A DNA stretch of 64,000 nucleotides, taken from contig CAIFEX010000009.1 in assembly GCA_903789665.1 (NCBI GenBank), positions 1-64,000 on the forward strand, written 5' to 3'. The stretch's first letter is position 1, and each line of letters opens with the position of its first letter. A program made the position numbers and the translations under genes. Positions 26,431-34,920 of this stretch are shown here, piece by piece. Below the pieces are notes generated by a model that was not told the origin of the DNA, did no database searches, and saw nothing but the letters and a program-made list of their open reading frames with translations. Origin of the DNA: an uncultured Clostridium sp. (GTDB taxonomy: Bacteria; Bacillota; Clostridia; Clostridiales; Clostridiaceae).

Positions 26431-28593
26431 ATGGAAAATAATTTAGATAAAATCTACAGCGTACTCTGCAAAGGGTTGGAGTCAGATCCGTTAAATGTAA
26501 ATTTGCTGTATGTTATGGCCGGATTATATGAGATCCAGGGTAAACTTATAAATGCTTATGTTTTATACAAAAAAATAGGTTGCATTTCTAAAGATGAAAT
26601 GCTTAGTGCAGTCAAATTAAAAATTGCCAAGTATGAAAATTTAAAGAAAATAGAAGATTATAAGAGGAGAAAAAAAGTTTTAATTATTGCATATATATTC
26701 CCGCCCATAGGGGGTTCAGGGGTTCAGAGAACCTTGAAATTTGTAAAATATTTGAGAAAATTCAATTATGAACCCATAGTTGTTACGGTATTGTATTGTG
26801 AGTTTATGCCTAAAGACAATACATTGCTCTGTGAAATTCCGGATGATATTCAGATTGTTAGGATAAAAGAAGCAAGTGCGGATGAAAGGTATTATAAAGA
26901 TTTTGTAGATTTTTATGCGGGGATTGTAAAGGACGATCGTCTGACAGAACAATATGAGTTTCAGTTACTAAAACTTCAAAACAATTTTAAGAGACTTGCT
27001 TTTGTCACTGATATAAATGTTACCTGGGCCATGGAAGTTGTAGATAAAATAGGAGATATCATTGATTTTGATGGCATAGATCTGATCTATTCAACTTCCG
27101 GACCCTATTCTGATCATATAGCAGGTTATTATTTAAAGAAAAAGTATAGAAAACCCTGGATATCTGATTTTAGAGATGAATGGACAAACAATCCCTATTT
27201 CGATTTGGATAGGAAATCTATATTGTATAAAATGCAGAGAAAAATGGAAGATAATATATTGAAATATTCGGATAAGGTACTGACTGTAAGTGAAATTTCA
27301 AGTGAAAATTATATAAATGAATTTCATTTACCTGAAAATAAGGTGATGACCATTACAAACGGGTACGATGAAGATGATTTTGAAAGTGTAGAAGGCTATG
27401 ATAAAAAGCGAAATGATAAATTTACAATAATTTTCAACGGCTCTCTTTATTTTGAAATAGATCCGTCTTGTTTTATAATTTCTGTAAATCAGTTGATAGA
27501 GGAAAAGAAGATACCCAAAGAAAAAATAAGTGTAGAAATTGTAGGAGAAGTTGAAAGATACATTCTAGATAAAATTGTCAGTATTGATATATACGGGATA
27601 ATAAAAATCTTGAGTTATATGCCGCATGTGAATAGTTTGAAAAATGCCAGCAGGGCGGATTTGCTTCTGCTGATAATTGGTGGCAGTACAAGACTAAAAT
27701 CAGTTTATACAGGCAAGGTTTTCGAATATTTAAGGCTGTGTAGACATATAATATCCTTATCTCCCAGGAACAGTTTGGTTGAAAAATTGATTCTTGAAAC
27801 CCGGAGAGGTAGAAATTTTGAAATCAGTGATACAGATGGTATAAAGGAGTATGTATTAAAATCTTTTGAGAATTGGGAGAGCGGTGGCAGAGAGTCCTTA
27901 GAAGTAACTGATAAAATTAAAAAATATGGAAGAAAACATCTTACGGATATTTTAACTAATACATTTGATGAAGTCATTTTTAATTTTCCCGAAGATAATT
28001 TTCATTTTGAGGAAAAACGGAGTTCATTCTATGACTTGTTATACAGAAATGGAGGTCTAAATGAAACCTATTTTGAACACTACAGCAGAACAAGGTATTT
28101 TCCTGTTTGGAGCAGGAGTATGGAGATTATAAGGAAGATAAAAGATGCCAGCATTATAGATATAGGCTGTGGTGCGGGTCAATTTGCCAATCTTGTATTT
28201 GACAATGGCATAGTGAAATACAGGGGCATAGATTTTAGCAGTGAAGCAATTAAAATAGCTAGAATAAGGAATGATAAATACAGAAATTTATTTAAAGCGG
28301 ATGATGCCTATACTTCTGATATAATAAAGGAAGATTATAATACAGTCGTTTTATTTGAGGTATTGGAGCATTTGAATAGAGATTTGGAGCTGATATGGAA
28401 GCTCAGATCCGGTTCGAATATTATATTTTCTGTACCTAATTTTTACTTTAAAGGGCATGTTAGGTGGTTTAACTCCAGACTTGATATTTTAAAGAGATAT
28501 AGTACTGTTGTAGATATTTACAACATTTATACTTTTAACATCGGGAGAAACAGTAAAATTTATCTGGTATGGGGAGTTAGGAAAGGATCTTGA
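26431..28593 (+). CDS. Three-part fusion: TPR-like, GT4 glycosyltransferase, class I methyltransferase
   Basis: A 720-residue protein. Residues 1-75 form a short TPR-like helical region (DPLNVNLLYVMAGLYEIQGK). Residues about 80-500 are a GT-B glycosyltransferase beginning KVLIIAYIFPPIGGSG. Residues about 530-720 are a SAM-dependent methyltransferase with motif I IIDIGCGAGQFA near 574 and VLFEVLEHL. One chain could therefore transfer a sugar and methylate it or an adjacent group. No frameshift or internal stop separates the parts. It starts nine bases after the previous gene and ends the plus-strand cluster. Confidence 0.82.
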   Translation: MENNLDKIYSVLCKGLESDPLNVNLLYVMAGLYEIQGKLINAYVLYKKIGCISKDEMLSAVKLKIAKYENLKKIEDYKRRKKVLIIAYIFPPIGGSGVQRTLKFVKYLRKFNYEPIVVTVLYCEFMPKDNTLLCEIPDDIQIVRIKEASADERYYKDFVDFYAGIVKDDRLTEQYEFQLLKLQNNFKRLAFVTDINVTWAMEVVDKIGDIIDFDGIDLIYSTSGPYSDHIAGYYLKKKYRKPWISDFRDEWTNNPYFDLDRKSILYKMQRKMEDNILKYSDKVLTVSEISSENYINEFHLPENKVMTITNGYDEDDFESVEGYDKKRNDKFTIIFNGSLYFEIDPSCFIISVNQLIEEKKIPKEKISVEIVGEVERYILDKIVSIDIYGIIKILSYMPHVNSLKNASRADLLLLIIGGSTRLKSVYTGKVFEYLRLCRHIISLSPRNSLVEKLILETRRGRNFEISDTDGIKEYVLKSFENWESGGRESLEVTDKIKKYGRKHLTDILTNTFDEVIFNFPEDNFHFEEKRSSFYDLLYRNGGLNETYFEHYSRTRYFPVWSRSMEIIRKIKDASIIDIGCGAGQFANLVFDNGIVKYRGIDFSSEAIKIARIRNDKYRNLFKADDAYTSDIIKEDYNTVVLFEVLEHLNRDLELIWKLRSGSNIIFSVPNFYFKGHVRWFNSRLDILKRYSTVVDIYNIYTFNIGRNSKIYLVWGVRKGS

Positions 28594-28648
28594 GTTCAAT
28601 TCCCTTATAAAATTATTTTATGCTGCCTAAACTGAAATCATCAGTAAA

Positions 28649-28692
28649 AGTCGGATTTCAACAGGCAGCCTAAGAAGATGATAAAATTTGCT
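28649..28692. terminator. Convergent hairpin between glycosyltransferase genes
   Basis: GCTGCCT pairs with AGGCAGC, with an inner GAAATC/GATTTC stem. A strong structure lies between converging genes; tails are A/T-rich rather than a pure T-run. Probably a bidirectional terminator. Confidence 0.5.
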
Positions 28693-28751
28693 GCTGTGTT
28701 TTACATTTTATATATACCTATATTTTGAAAATATTTTTTATTGAACAGTAT

Positions 28752-29789
28752 TCACTTGTCATTGGGCCTGAATTTACCGGCCATTTCATTATGAAAATAA
28801 GCTAATTTATGATTACCGAGCTTGTCATAACAAACGCAGAGCTGAAGATGTGGAATCCAAGTCCAGTAAGCATCATTAAAAAAGCCCAGGCTGTTTTTGG
28901 GTTTCTCTAATTTTAAAGCCATCTCATACCAGAATACAGCTTGATGTAATTTATTTTCCATTAGAAATGAAAATCCAACTCTGCAGCACCCCTCAGCCCT
29001 GGGATTGTCATACTCAAAACTTTTAAATATATATTTTCTGGACTTCTCAAATTTGTTTACTGATAAACAGTAATCGCTTATATTGCTGCATATTCTTATC
29101 TTATCTTCTGACCATCCTTTGTCTGATTTTAAAAATTTAGAATAATACTGAAAAGCCATGTTATATCTTTTATGATCGTAGAGCTCATTTCCATAGTAGA
29201 GAATGTCTCTCAGGGAAAAATGTATGCCTTTTTTTAATTTGTTTTCATACATTTGTATATTGCGGTTTGGACTATAGTTTATTTTCTTGTGTGTTACGGC
29301 AATGTCGGAATTAAAGATATTGCCATGTACTTCTAGATATTCATGAACAAAACCCACCCATTTAAAATTTCTAGAAGCCTTAACTAGCCTGTTTCTTCTA
29401 TAGCTTAAGGTGGTGTTCCCATATTCATCGAATCCAACATTATATTTCATGGTTACAGAGTCTAAAGAAGAATCAAAAGACTCTTTCATGATTTTAAATT
29501 TCTTTATATCTTCGGGAAGCAAAATATCATCTGCGTCAAGCCACAGTATATAGTCCTCAGTTGCCATGCTAAACGAGAAATTTCTTGCCGATGAAAAATC
29601 GTCTGTCCACTCAAAGTCATATATTTTGTCCGTGAAATTTTTACATATATCTTTCGTGCTGTCGGAAGAACCGGTGTCTACTATTATTATTTCATCAACT
29701 AAATCTCTAACTGACGATAGACATCGTTTTATTGTATTTTCTTCATTTTTTACTATCATACATAGACTTACAGTTATGGGATCTTTCAA
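28752..29789 (-). CDS. GT2 glycosyltransferase with C-terminal TPR-like region
   Basis: The 345-residue protein begins as a classic GT-A family 2 enzyme: SLCMIVKNEENTIKRCL, IIVDTGSSDST, and the metal-binding LDADD. From about residue 190 helical repeats resemble TPRs. This is the SunS/SgtA-like layout used for protein glycosylation. It starts at TTG 29789 with GGAGATGA upstream. It lies just downstream of the collagen-like gene on the same strand, a pairing known from C. difficile (sgtA beside bclA3). That it glycosylates the collagen protein is inference. Confidence 0.82.
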   Translation of the reverse strand: MKDPITVSLCMIVKNEENTIKRCLSSVRDLVDEIIIVDTGSSDSTKDICKNFTDKIYDFEWTDDFSSARNFSFSMATEDYILWLDADDILLPEDIKKFKIMKESFDSSLDSVTMKYNVGFDEYGNTTLSYRRNRLVKASRNFKWVGFVHEYLEVHGNIFNSDIAVTHKKINYSPNRNIQMYENKLKKGIHFSLRDILYYGNELYDHKRYNMAFQYYSKFLKSDKGWSEDKIRICSNISDYCLSVNKFEKSRKYIFKSFEYDNPRAEGCCRVGFSFLMENKLHQAVFWYEMALKLEKPKNSLGFFNDAYWTWIPHLQLCVCYDKLGNHKLAYFHNEMAGKFRPNDK

Positions 29790-29908
29790 TATATCATCTC
29801 CATTCTTTCATTTCATTGAGTTTTGAATTTTGTACTTTGATATCCGTGTAGAAGGATATATAATTTTAAGGCAGTAAATGACGGCTTATGTTTGAGAAGG
29901 TATTTTTA

Positions 29909-29956
29909 TAAAGAACTTACTGCATAATTCAATTATGCAGCAGTCCTTTTAGTAAG
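29909..29956 (-). terminator. Probable terminator of the collagen-like gene
   Basis: CTGCATAATT pairs with AATTATGCAG. An outer AAGGACT/AGTTCTT stem with one wobble extends the hairpin. The following tail is A/T-rich. Confidence 0.5.
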
Positions 29957-29964
29957 AAATTGGA

Positions 29965-32286
29965 TTAATTAATATCGACGCCTGCACTTGCATAGCCTGC
30001 GATAATTGCTGCTACATCAACACCAGATGTTACATCTGCTGAAAACACCATTAATAAACGAGTTCCTATATTTACCGGTATTGAAAGACCTGAAATTGAT
30101 CCACTGCTGATTGAGCCAATTGAAATTATATTTGTCAATGCTGGCGATAATGTCACAGAAGCACCTGGAATAGGAGTAAAGGTATTATCTGGAGCGGTCG
30201 ACTGATATAACTGTGCAGTAATGCTTATGGTTGATCCTATGAGGGTTAATGAAGCCGTGGTGCTAAAGTATGCAGATATTGAAGTAATAGTGCCTGTGCG
30301 GGGAACCGAAAGTGCAAAATTAAGCAAGGTATCTGCAGCTCCTGTTAGATCAATAGTGCCACCGCTTTCAATGTCAACGCCAACTGCTGCATTTCCAAAC
30401 CCAATAAGGCTTACATTGCTTAAAGTTCCGCCTAAAATGGTTGTTAATGAAGTGGGAAGACCTGATGCAAATGGAATTATAGCACCGCCTCCACCAGTAG
30501 CGCCAGTAGCTCCTGTCGGCCCTGTTGCTCCGGTAGCACCGGTAGGTCCTTGTACACCTTGAGGCCCGGTAGCACCTGTTGCACCAGCTGGCCCTTGAAT
30601 TCCTTGTGGACCGGTAGTGCCAGTTGCACCAGTAGGCCCTTGAATTCCCTGAGGTCCGGTTGTACCCGTTGCACCAGTAGGTCCCTGAATGCCCTGCGGT
30701 CCGGTAGCACCTGTTGGCCCAGTGGCACCTTGTACACCCTGAGGCCCAGTATCTCCTGTTGGACCTTGAATTCCCTGAGGTCCAGTAGCGCCTGTTGCTC
30801 CAGTCGGTCCCTGGATACCTTGAGATCCAGTAGCACCGGTTACTCCTTGAATACCCTGAGGTCCAGTTGGACCAATTGTTCCTTGAGAACCAGTAGCTCC
30901 AGTGGCACCTTGTACACCTTGAGGTCCAGTATCTCCAGTTGGTCCTTGAATTCCCTGCGACCCAGTAGCTCCGGTGTTTCCAGTAGGACCTTGAATACCT
31001 TGAGAGCCTGTCGCTCCAGTGGCACCTGTTGCTCCAGTCGGTCCCTGGATACCTTGAGATCCAGTAGCACCTGTTGCACCGGTTACTCCTTGAATGCCTT
31101 GAGGTCCAGTTGGACCAATTGTTCCTTGAGAACCAGTAGCTCCAGTGGCACCTTGTACACCTTGAGGTCCAGTATCTCCAGTTGGTCCTTGAATACCTTG
31201 AGATCCAGTAGCACCTGTTGCACCAGCTGGTCCTTGAATTCCTTGAGGCCCAACAGCGCCAGTAGCTCCTGTCGGCCCTGTTGCTCCGGTAGCACCGGTA
31301 GGTCCTTGTACACCTTGAGGCCCGGTAGCACCTGTTGCACCGGTTACTCCTTGAATACCCTGAGGTCCAGTTGGACCAATTGTTCCTTGAGAACCAGTAG
31401 CTCCAGTGGCACCTTGTACACCTTGAGGTCCAGTATCTCCAGTTGGTCCTTGAATTCCCTGCGACCCAGTAGCTCCGGTGTTTCCAGTAGGACCTTGAAT
31501 ACCTTGAGAGCCTGTCGCTCCAGTGGCACCTGTTGCTCCAGTCGGTCCCTGGATACCTTGAGATCCGGTAGCACCTGTTGCACCAGCTGGCCCTTGAATT
31601 CCTTGTAGACCGGTAGTGCCAGTTGCACCAGTAGGACCTTGAATTCCCTGAGGTCCGGTTGTACCCGTTGCACCAGTAGGTCCTGTAGGACCCGTTGGAC
31701 ATATAGGTGGACATATTGGATGGCAGGGATCTTCACAGGGATCCTGGTAGCAATCATCTTTTATCAATAAATATGGAGTGTGATTACCTCTACTGCTGTC
31801 ATAACCTATTATTGTATTTATAATGTCTTCTGAATTAACCAGAGTTATTCCATTATTTGTAACTGTATTTTCATACCAGTTAATAACTAGACTTGTAATA
31901 TCTATCTGTATATAATTGCAAACATCTTCATCTGTTACCATTATGGTATATGGTGTTAGGGAAATATTAGGCATATTGTTCCAAGTGACTGAACTTTCGT
32001 CAAAATCACTTAAATTATTATAAATATTCACCTGCTGACACATATGCTGGCAATCGGATTGTTCTTTTCGATTTACATAAAGAAATAAAGTCGCATTTGT
32101 TATCGTGACTTCAGAAGGCAACGCATTTGTTATATCAAATTTTAATAGGCTTCTATAATTATCTGGGCATCTATTGTATTGAACATATTCTCCTGTATAC
32201 AAAACAGATGATGAAACAAAATTTTGATTTGCAAAGAATTGAGATATATATACATCATCTGTCGGATAAGCCGTATAAAAAGCCAT
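29965..32286 (-). CDS. BclA-like collagen-repeat protein, probable spore-surface glycoprotein
   Basis: A 773-residue protein in three parts. Residues 1-175 resemble a DNRLRE-type beta-sandwich ([45 protein letters not shown]). A Cys/Pro-rich linker ([19 protein letters not shown]) follows. Residues about 197-600 are uninterrupted Gly-X-Y triplets rich in Thr and Gln (GPTGATG, GPQGIQG). The C-terminal about 170 residues form a small BclA-like, probably trimerising domain. There is no signal peptide, as expected for an exosporium protein made in the mother cell. The ATG has GAGGAGG upstream; a sigma-K-type promoter was not convincingly found. Confidence 0.88.
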   Translation of the reverse strand: MAFYTAYPTDDVYISQFFANQNFVSSSVLYTGEYVQYNRCPDNYRSLLKFDITNALPSEVTITNATLFLYVNRKEQSDCQHMCQQVNIYNNLSDFDESSVTWNNMPNISLTPYTIMVTDEDVCNYIQIDITSLVINWYENTVTNNGITLVNSEDIINTIIGYDSSRGNHTPYLLIKDDCYQDPCEDPCHPICPPICPTGPTGPTGATGTTGPQGIQGPTGATGTTGLQGIQGPAGATGATGSQGIQGPTGATGATGATGSQGIQGPTGNTGATGSQGIQGPTGDTGPQGVQGATGATGSQGTIGPTGPQGIQGVTGATGATGPQGVQGPTGATGATGPTGATGAVGPQGIQGPAGATGATGSQGIQGPTGDTGPQGVQGATGATGSQGTIGPTGPQGIQGVTGATGATGSQGIQGPTGATGATGATGSQGIQGPTGNTGATGSQGIQGPTGDTGPQGVQGATGATGSQGTIGPTGPQGIQGVTGATGSQGIQGPTGATGATGPQGIQGPTGDTGPQGVQGATGPTGATGPQGIQGPTGATGTTGPQGIQGPTGATGTTGPQGIQGPAGATGATGPQGVQGPTGATGATGPTGATGATGGGGAIIPFASGLPTSLTTILGGTLSNVSLIGFGNAAVGVDIESGGTIDLTGAADTLLNFALSVPRTGTITSISAYFSTTASLTLIGSTISITAQLYQSTAPDNTFTPIPGASVTLSPALTNIISIGSISSGSISGLSIPVNIGTRLLMVFSADVTSGVDVAAIIAGYASAGVDIN
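30490..31695 (-). repeat. Collagen-like Gly-X-Y repeat array with long internal duplications
   Basis: The nine-base (GXY-GXY) and 18/27-base periods are nested in longer copies. The same sequence block begins near 30834, 31077 and 31338, offsets of 243 and 261 bases (27 and 29 triplets). About 230 bases are nearly identical between the first and third copies. Array length is likely to vary between strains and to be hard to assemble. Confidence 0.9.
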
Positions 32287-32483
32287 AAATTTTCCTCCTC
32301 ACTTTTCGAGTACTATTCTCTTGTATAATAATTTAAAATTGTTTCAGTTATAATATATAAATTTTTTTGCTTTTTTGTTACAAATTTTAAGTGGTATTTG
32401 GTTAAAAAGATAAAAAAGATAAAATAATATATGATTTTCAATTATATTGATTTATTATATAATCTATATGGAGGAAAAAATTG

Positions 32484-34871
32484 ATGAAAAAAATAGAACT
32501 GTTGGCCCCGGCGGGAAATCTGGAAAGCATGTATGCTGCAATTGGAGCGGGGGCAGATGCCGTTTATCTTGGAGGAAATAGATTTTCAGCAAGAGCTTAT
32601 GCACAGAATTTTGATGATAAAAATATGGAAAATGCAGTAGAATATTGTCATCTCAACAATACCAAAGTGTATGTGACTGTAAATACTATAATTAAAGAAA
32701 AAGAACTGGATAAAGCTTATAGATACGCAAAACTTTTATATAATATGGGAGTAGATGCTCTTATAGTGCAAGATATAGGACTGTCTTCCGTTTTGCAGGA
32801 GATGATTCCAAACCTTGAATTACACGCGTCTACGCAGATGACTGTACATAATGGAGAAACTGCCACTTTTTTAAACAAGAGAGGATTTAAGAGAATAGTG
32901 CTTTCAAGGGAACTTTCCCTGAAGGAAATAGGGCATATATCCAAAAATCTTGGAATAGAAACAGAAATATTCATACACGGTGCACTCTGCATTTGCTATT
33001 CGGGGCAGTGTCTTATGAGCAGTATCATTGGGGGAAGAAGCGGAAATAGAGGAAGATGTGCTCAACCCTGCAGACTGCCTTATGAGATAATAGATGCAAA
33101 AGGTAAAAGCAGGAAAAAGGGATATCTTTTAAGCCCTAAGGATATGTGTACTATTGAGAATATAGGAGATATAATTAAAACTGGTGTATATTCTTTGAAA
33201 ATTGAAGGCAGGATGAAAAGACCTGAATATGTTGCAGGGGTAGTAAAAGAGTATAGAAATGTGATAGATAATTTTTATAAAAACCCTGTAATGTTGAAAA
33301 ATATATCTTGTCTAAATCACAGCAAGAAAAATCTTTTGCAGTTATTTAACAGGGAAGGTTTTTCAAAAGCCTATCTTTTTGGGAATACTGGAAGAGATAT
33401 GATGTCTTATTCTTTTCCCAATAATACTGGAATAAAAATAGGCCGTGTTAATAGGGATGGCAGGATGATTTCCCTAACGGGAGATATATCTGTAGGTGAT
33501 GGTGTGAAAATTGCAAATCAAGGTTTTGCTGTTTCAAAAATATTTAGAGGAAATAAAGAAGTACTGAAAGCCCACGGTGGTGAAAGTGTAAAGTTGAATT
33601 CCCCTGATTATAAATACAGGGAGAATGGGGAAAATGCGGTATACAAGACTTCTGATTTTTCTCAAAATAAGAATTTACGGGGAATTTATAGAAATGCACT
33701 TCTGAAAAAGTTCAAATTGTCTCTGATAGTGCGGTTTCAGCAAAAAAAGCCCATTGCATTATGTACTAGTTACGGTGGTATTGATTTTAAGGTGGAAGGC
33801 AAGAAGGTTGAAAAAGCGCTGAAATGTCCTTTGAGTAAGGAGAGAATATGCAAAAGTTTAAATAAAACGGGGAAAGAAATATTTGAATTTGAAAATATAG
33901 AATTTAAATGTTTTGAAAATGGCTTTTTACCCATATCTGCTTTAAATGAAGTTAGAAGAGATCTCCTGAAGAAAATTAAAGAATATGTATTAATTGAAAA
34001 CAGAAGAGATAGCAATTTGAAAGATGAAATTCACCATCCGGCTGTTGTGAAAAATAGATTTGCCGATAAAAAATTACCTTCTAAAATAATATTTGTGAGT
34101 ACCGATGAACAGTTGAGGGCGGTGCTTGAATCGGATTTTCAGTATATATGTATAAATCCATTTCAAAGAGAAAAAATTAAAGTTGATTTGGGAAGTCTTG
34201 AGCCTAAAAAAATATATGTCAAAATACCCAATATAATAAGAGGAGAATTCAGCTGTGTAAAAAAATTTATAGACGAAAATTTAGACAGCATTGAAGGCAT
34301 AGTTACGGCTAATTTAGGCATGATAAATGAATTTAAAAATAAAGTGAGGATTTTAGGGGATTATAAATTAAATATAACCAATAGTCCAGCACTAGATTTT
34401 TATGGTAAAATTACAAATGGAGATTGTCTAAGTGTAGAATTGAACAGGCATGAAATAGAGGATATTATAAAAAAAAGCAATACTGAGACACAGTTATTGA
34501 TATATGGGAAGATAGAACTTATGGTAAGTGAATACTGTGTTATAGGAAGTACAGTTGGAGACAAATGTAGTTTTAGGAACTGCAGCGGAGTTTGTAGAGA
34601 AGAAACTTTTTCACTTTTAGACAGAAAGAAAAAAAGTTTTGCGTTGAGAACAGATAGATTTTGCAGAAGCTATATATACAATACAGTCCCTGTTAATTTG
34701 ATATCAAATGTAAAGGAATTGAGAGATATGGGAATTGACAGTTTTAGGGCAGATTTTATTGATGAAGATTATGATGAAACTAAAAAGATACTGTCATATT
34801 TTCAAAAAGAGGTATTTGAAGGTGATTTTAGCCGCTTTACCCGGGGACACTATAAAAATGGTGTGAAGTAA
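32484..34871 (+). CDS. U32 family protein, RlhA-like (rRNA hydroxylation)
   Basis: A 795-residue U32 protein starting MKKIELLAPAGNLESMYAAI. The cysteine-rich centre (CICYSGQCLMSS, GRCAQPCR) is likely an iron-sulfur site, and a long C-terminal region follows. Long U32 proteins of this type include RlhA, needed for 5-hydroxycytidine in 23S rRNA; older annotations call them collagenase-like peptidases. GGAGG lies nine bases before the ATG at 32484, with TTG 32481 as alternative. The adjacent collagen-like gene is divergent and probably unrelated. Confidence 0.85.
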   Translation: MKKIELLAPAGNLESMYAAIGAGADAVYLGGNRFSARAYAQNFDDKNMENAVEYCHLNNTKVYVTVNTIIKEKELDKAYRYAKLLYNMGVDALIVQDIGLSSVLQEMIPNLELHASTQMTVHNGETATFLNKRGFKRIVLSRELSLKEIGHISKNLGIETEIFIHGALCICYSGQCLMSSIIGGRSGNRGRCAQPCRLPYEIIDAKGKSRKKGYLLSPKDMCTIENIGDIIKTGVYSLKIEGRMKRPEYVAGVVKEYRNVIDNFYKNPVMLKNISCLNHSKKNLLQLFNREGFSKAYLFGNTGRDMMSYSFPNNTGIKIGRVNRDGRMISLTGDISVGDGVKIANQGFAVSKIFRGNKEVLKAHGGESVKLNSPDYKYRENGENAVYKTSDFSQNKNLRGIYRNALLKKFKLSLIVRFQQKKPIALCTSYGGIDFKVEGKKVEKALKCPLSKERICKSLNKTGKEIFEFENIEFKCFENGFLPISALNEVRRDLLKKIKEYVLIENRRDSNLKDEIHHPAVVKNRFADKKLPSKIIFVSTDEQLRAVLESDFQYICINPFQREKIKVDLGSLEPKKIYVKIPNIIRGEFSCVKKFIDENLDSIEGIVTANLGMINEFKNKVRILGDYKLNITNSPALDFYGKITNGDCLSVELNRHEIEDIIKKSNTETQLLIYGKIELMVSEYCVIGSTVGDKCSFRNCSGVCREETFSLLDRKKKSFALRTDRFCRSYIYNTVPVNLISNVKELRDMGIDSFRADFIDEDYDETKKILSYFQKEVFEGDFSRFTRGHYKNGVK

Positions 34872-34920
34872 ATCGATATTGACAGATTCATTTTTTAACT
34901 GAAGGGGTAGATATATTTAA

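Noticed and set aside
30550-31608. A 352-codon plus-strand frame rich in Ser/Thr/Leu/Arg opposite the collagen gene
   Set aside because: It is the antisense shadow of a periodic Gly-X-Y array with no stops on either strand; there is no ribosome site, and composition follows the repeat.
30490-31695. Could the periodic array be a CRISPR or minisatellite outside a gene?
   Set aside because: Repeats are contiguous, in frame and encode uninterrupted Gly-X-Y triplets; no spacers exist.
30374-31714. A 446-codon minus-strand frame overlapping the collagen gene, rich in Trp/Tyr/Ser/Arg
   Set aside because: It is the same repeat read in another frame; it has no domain and its composition is artificial.
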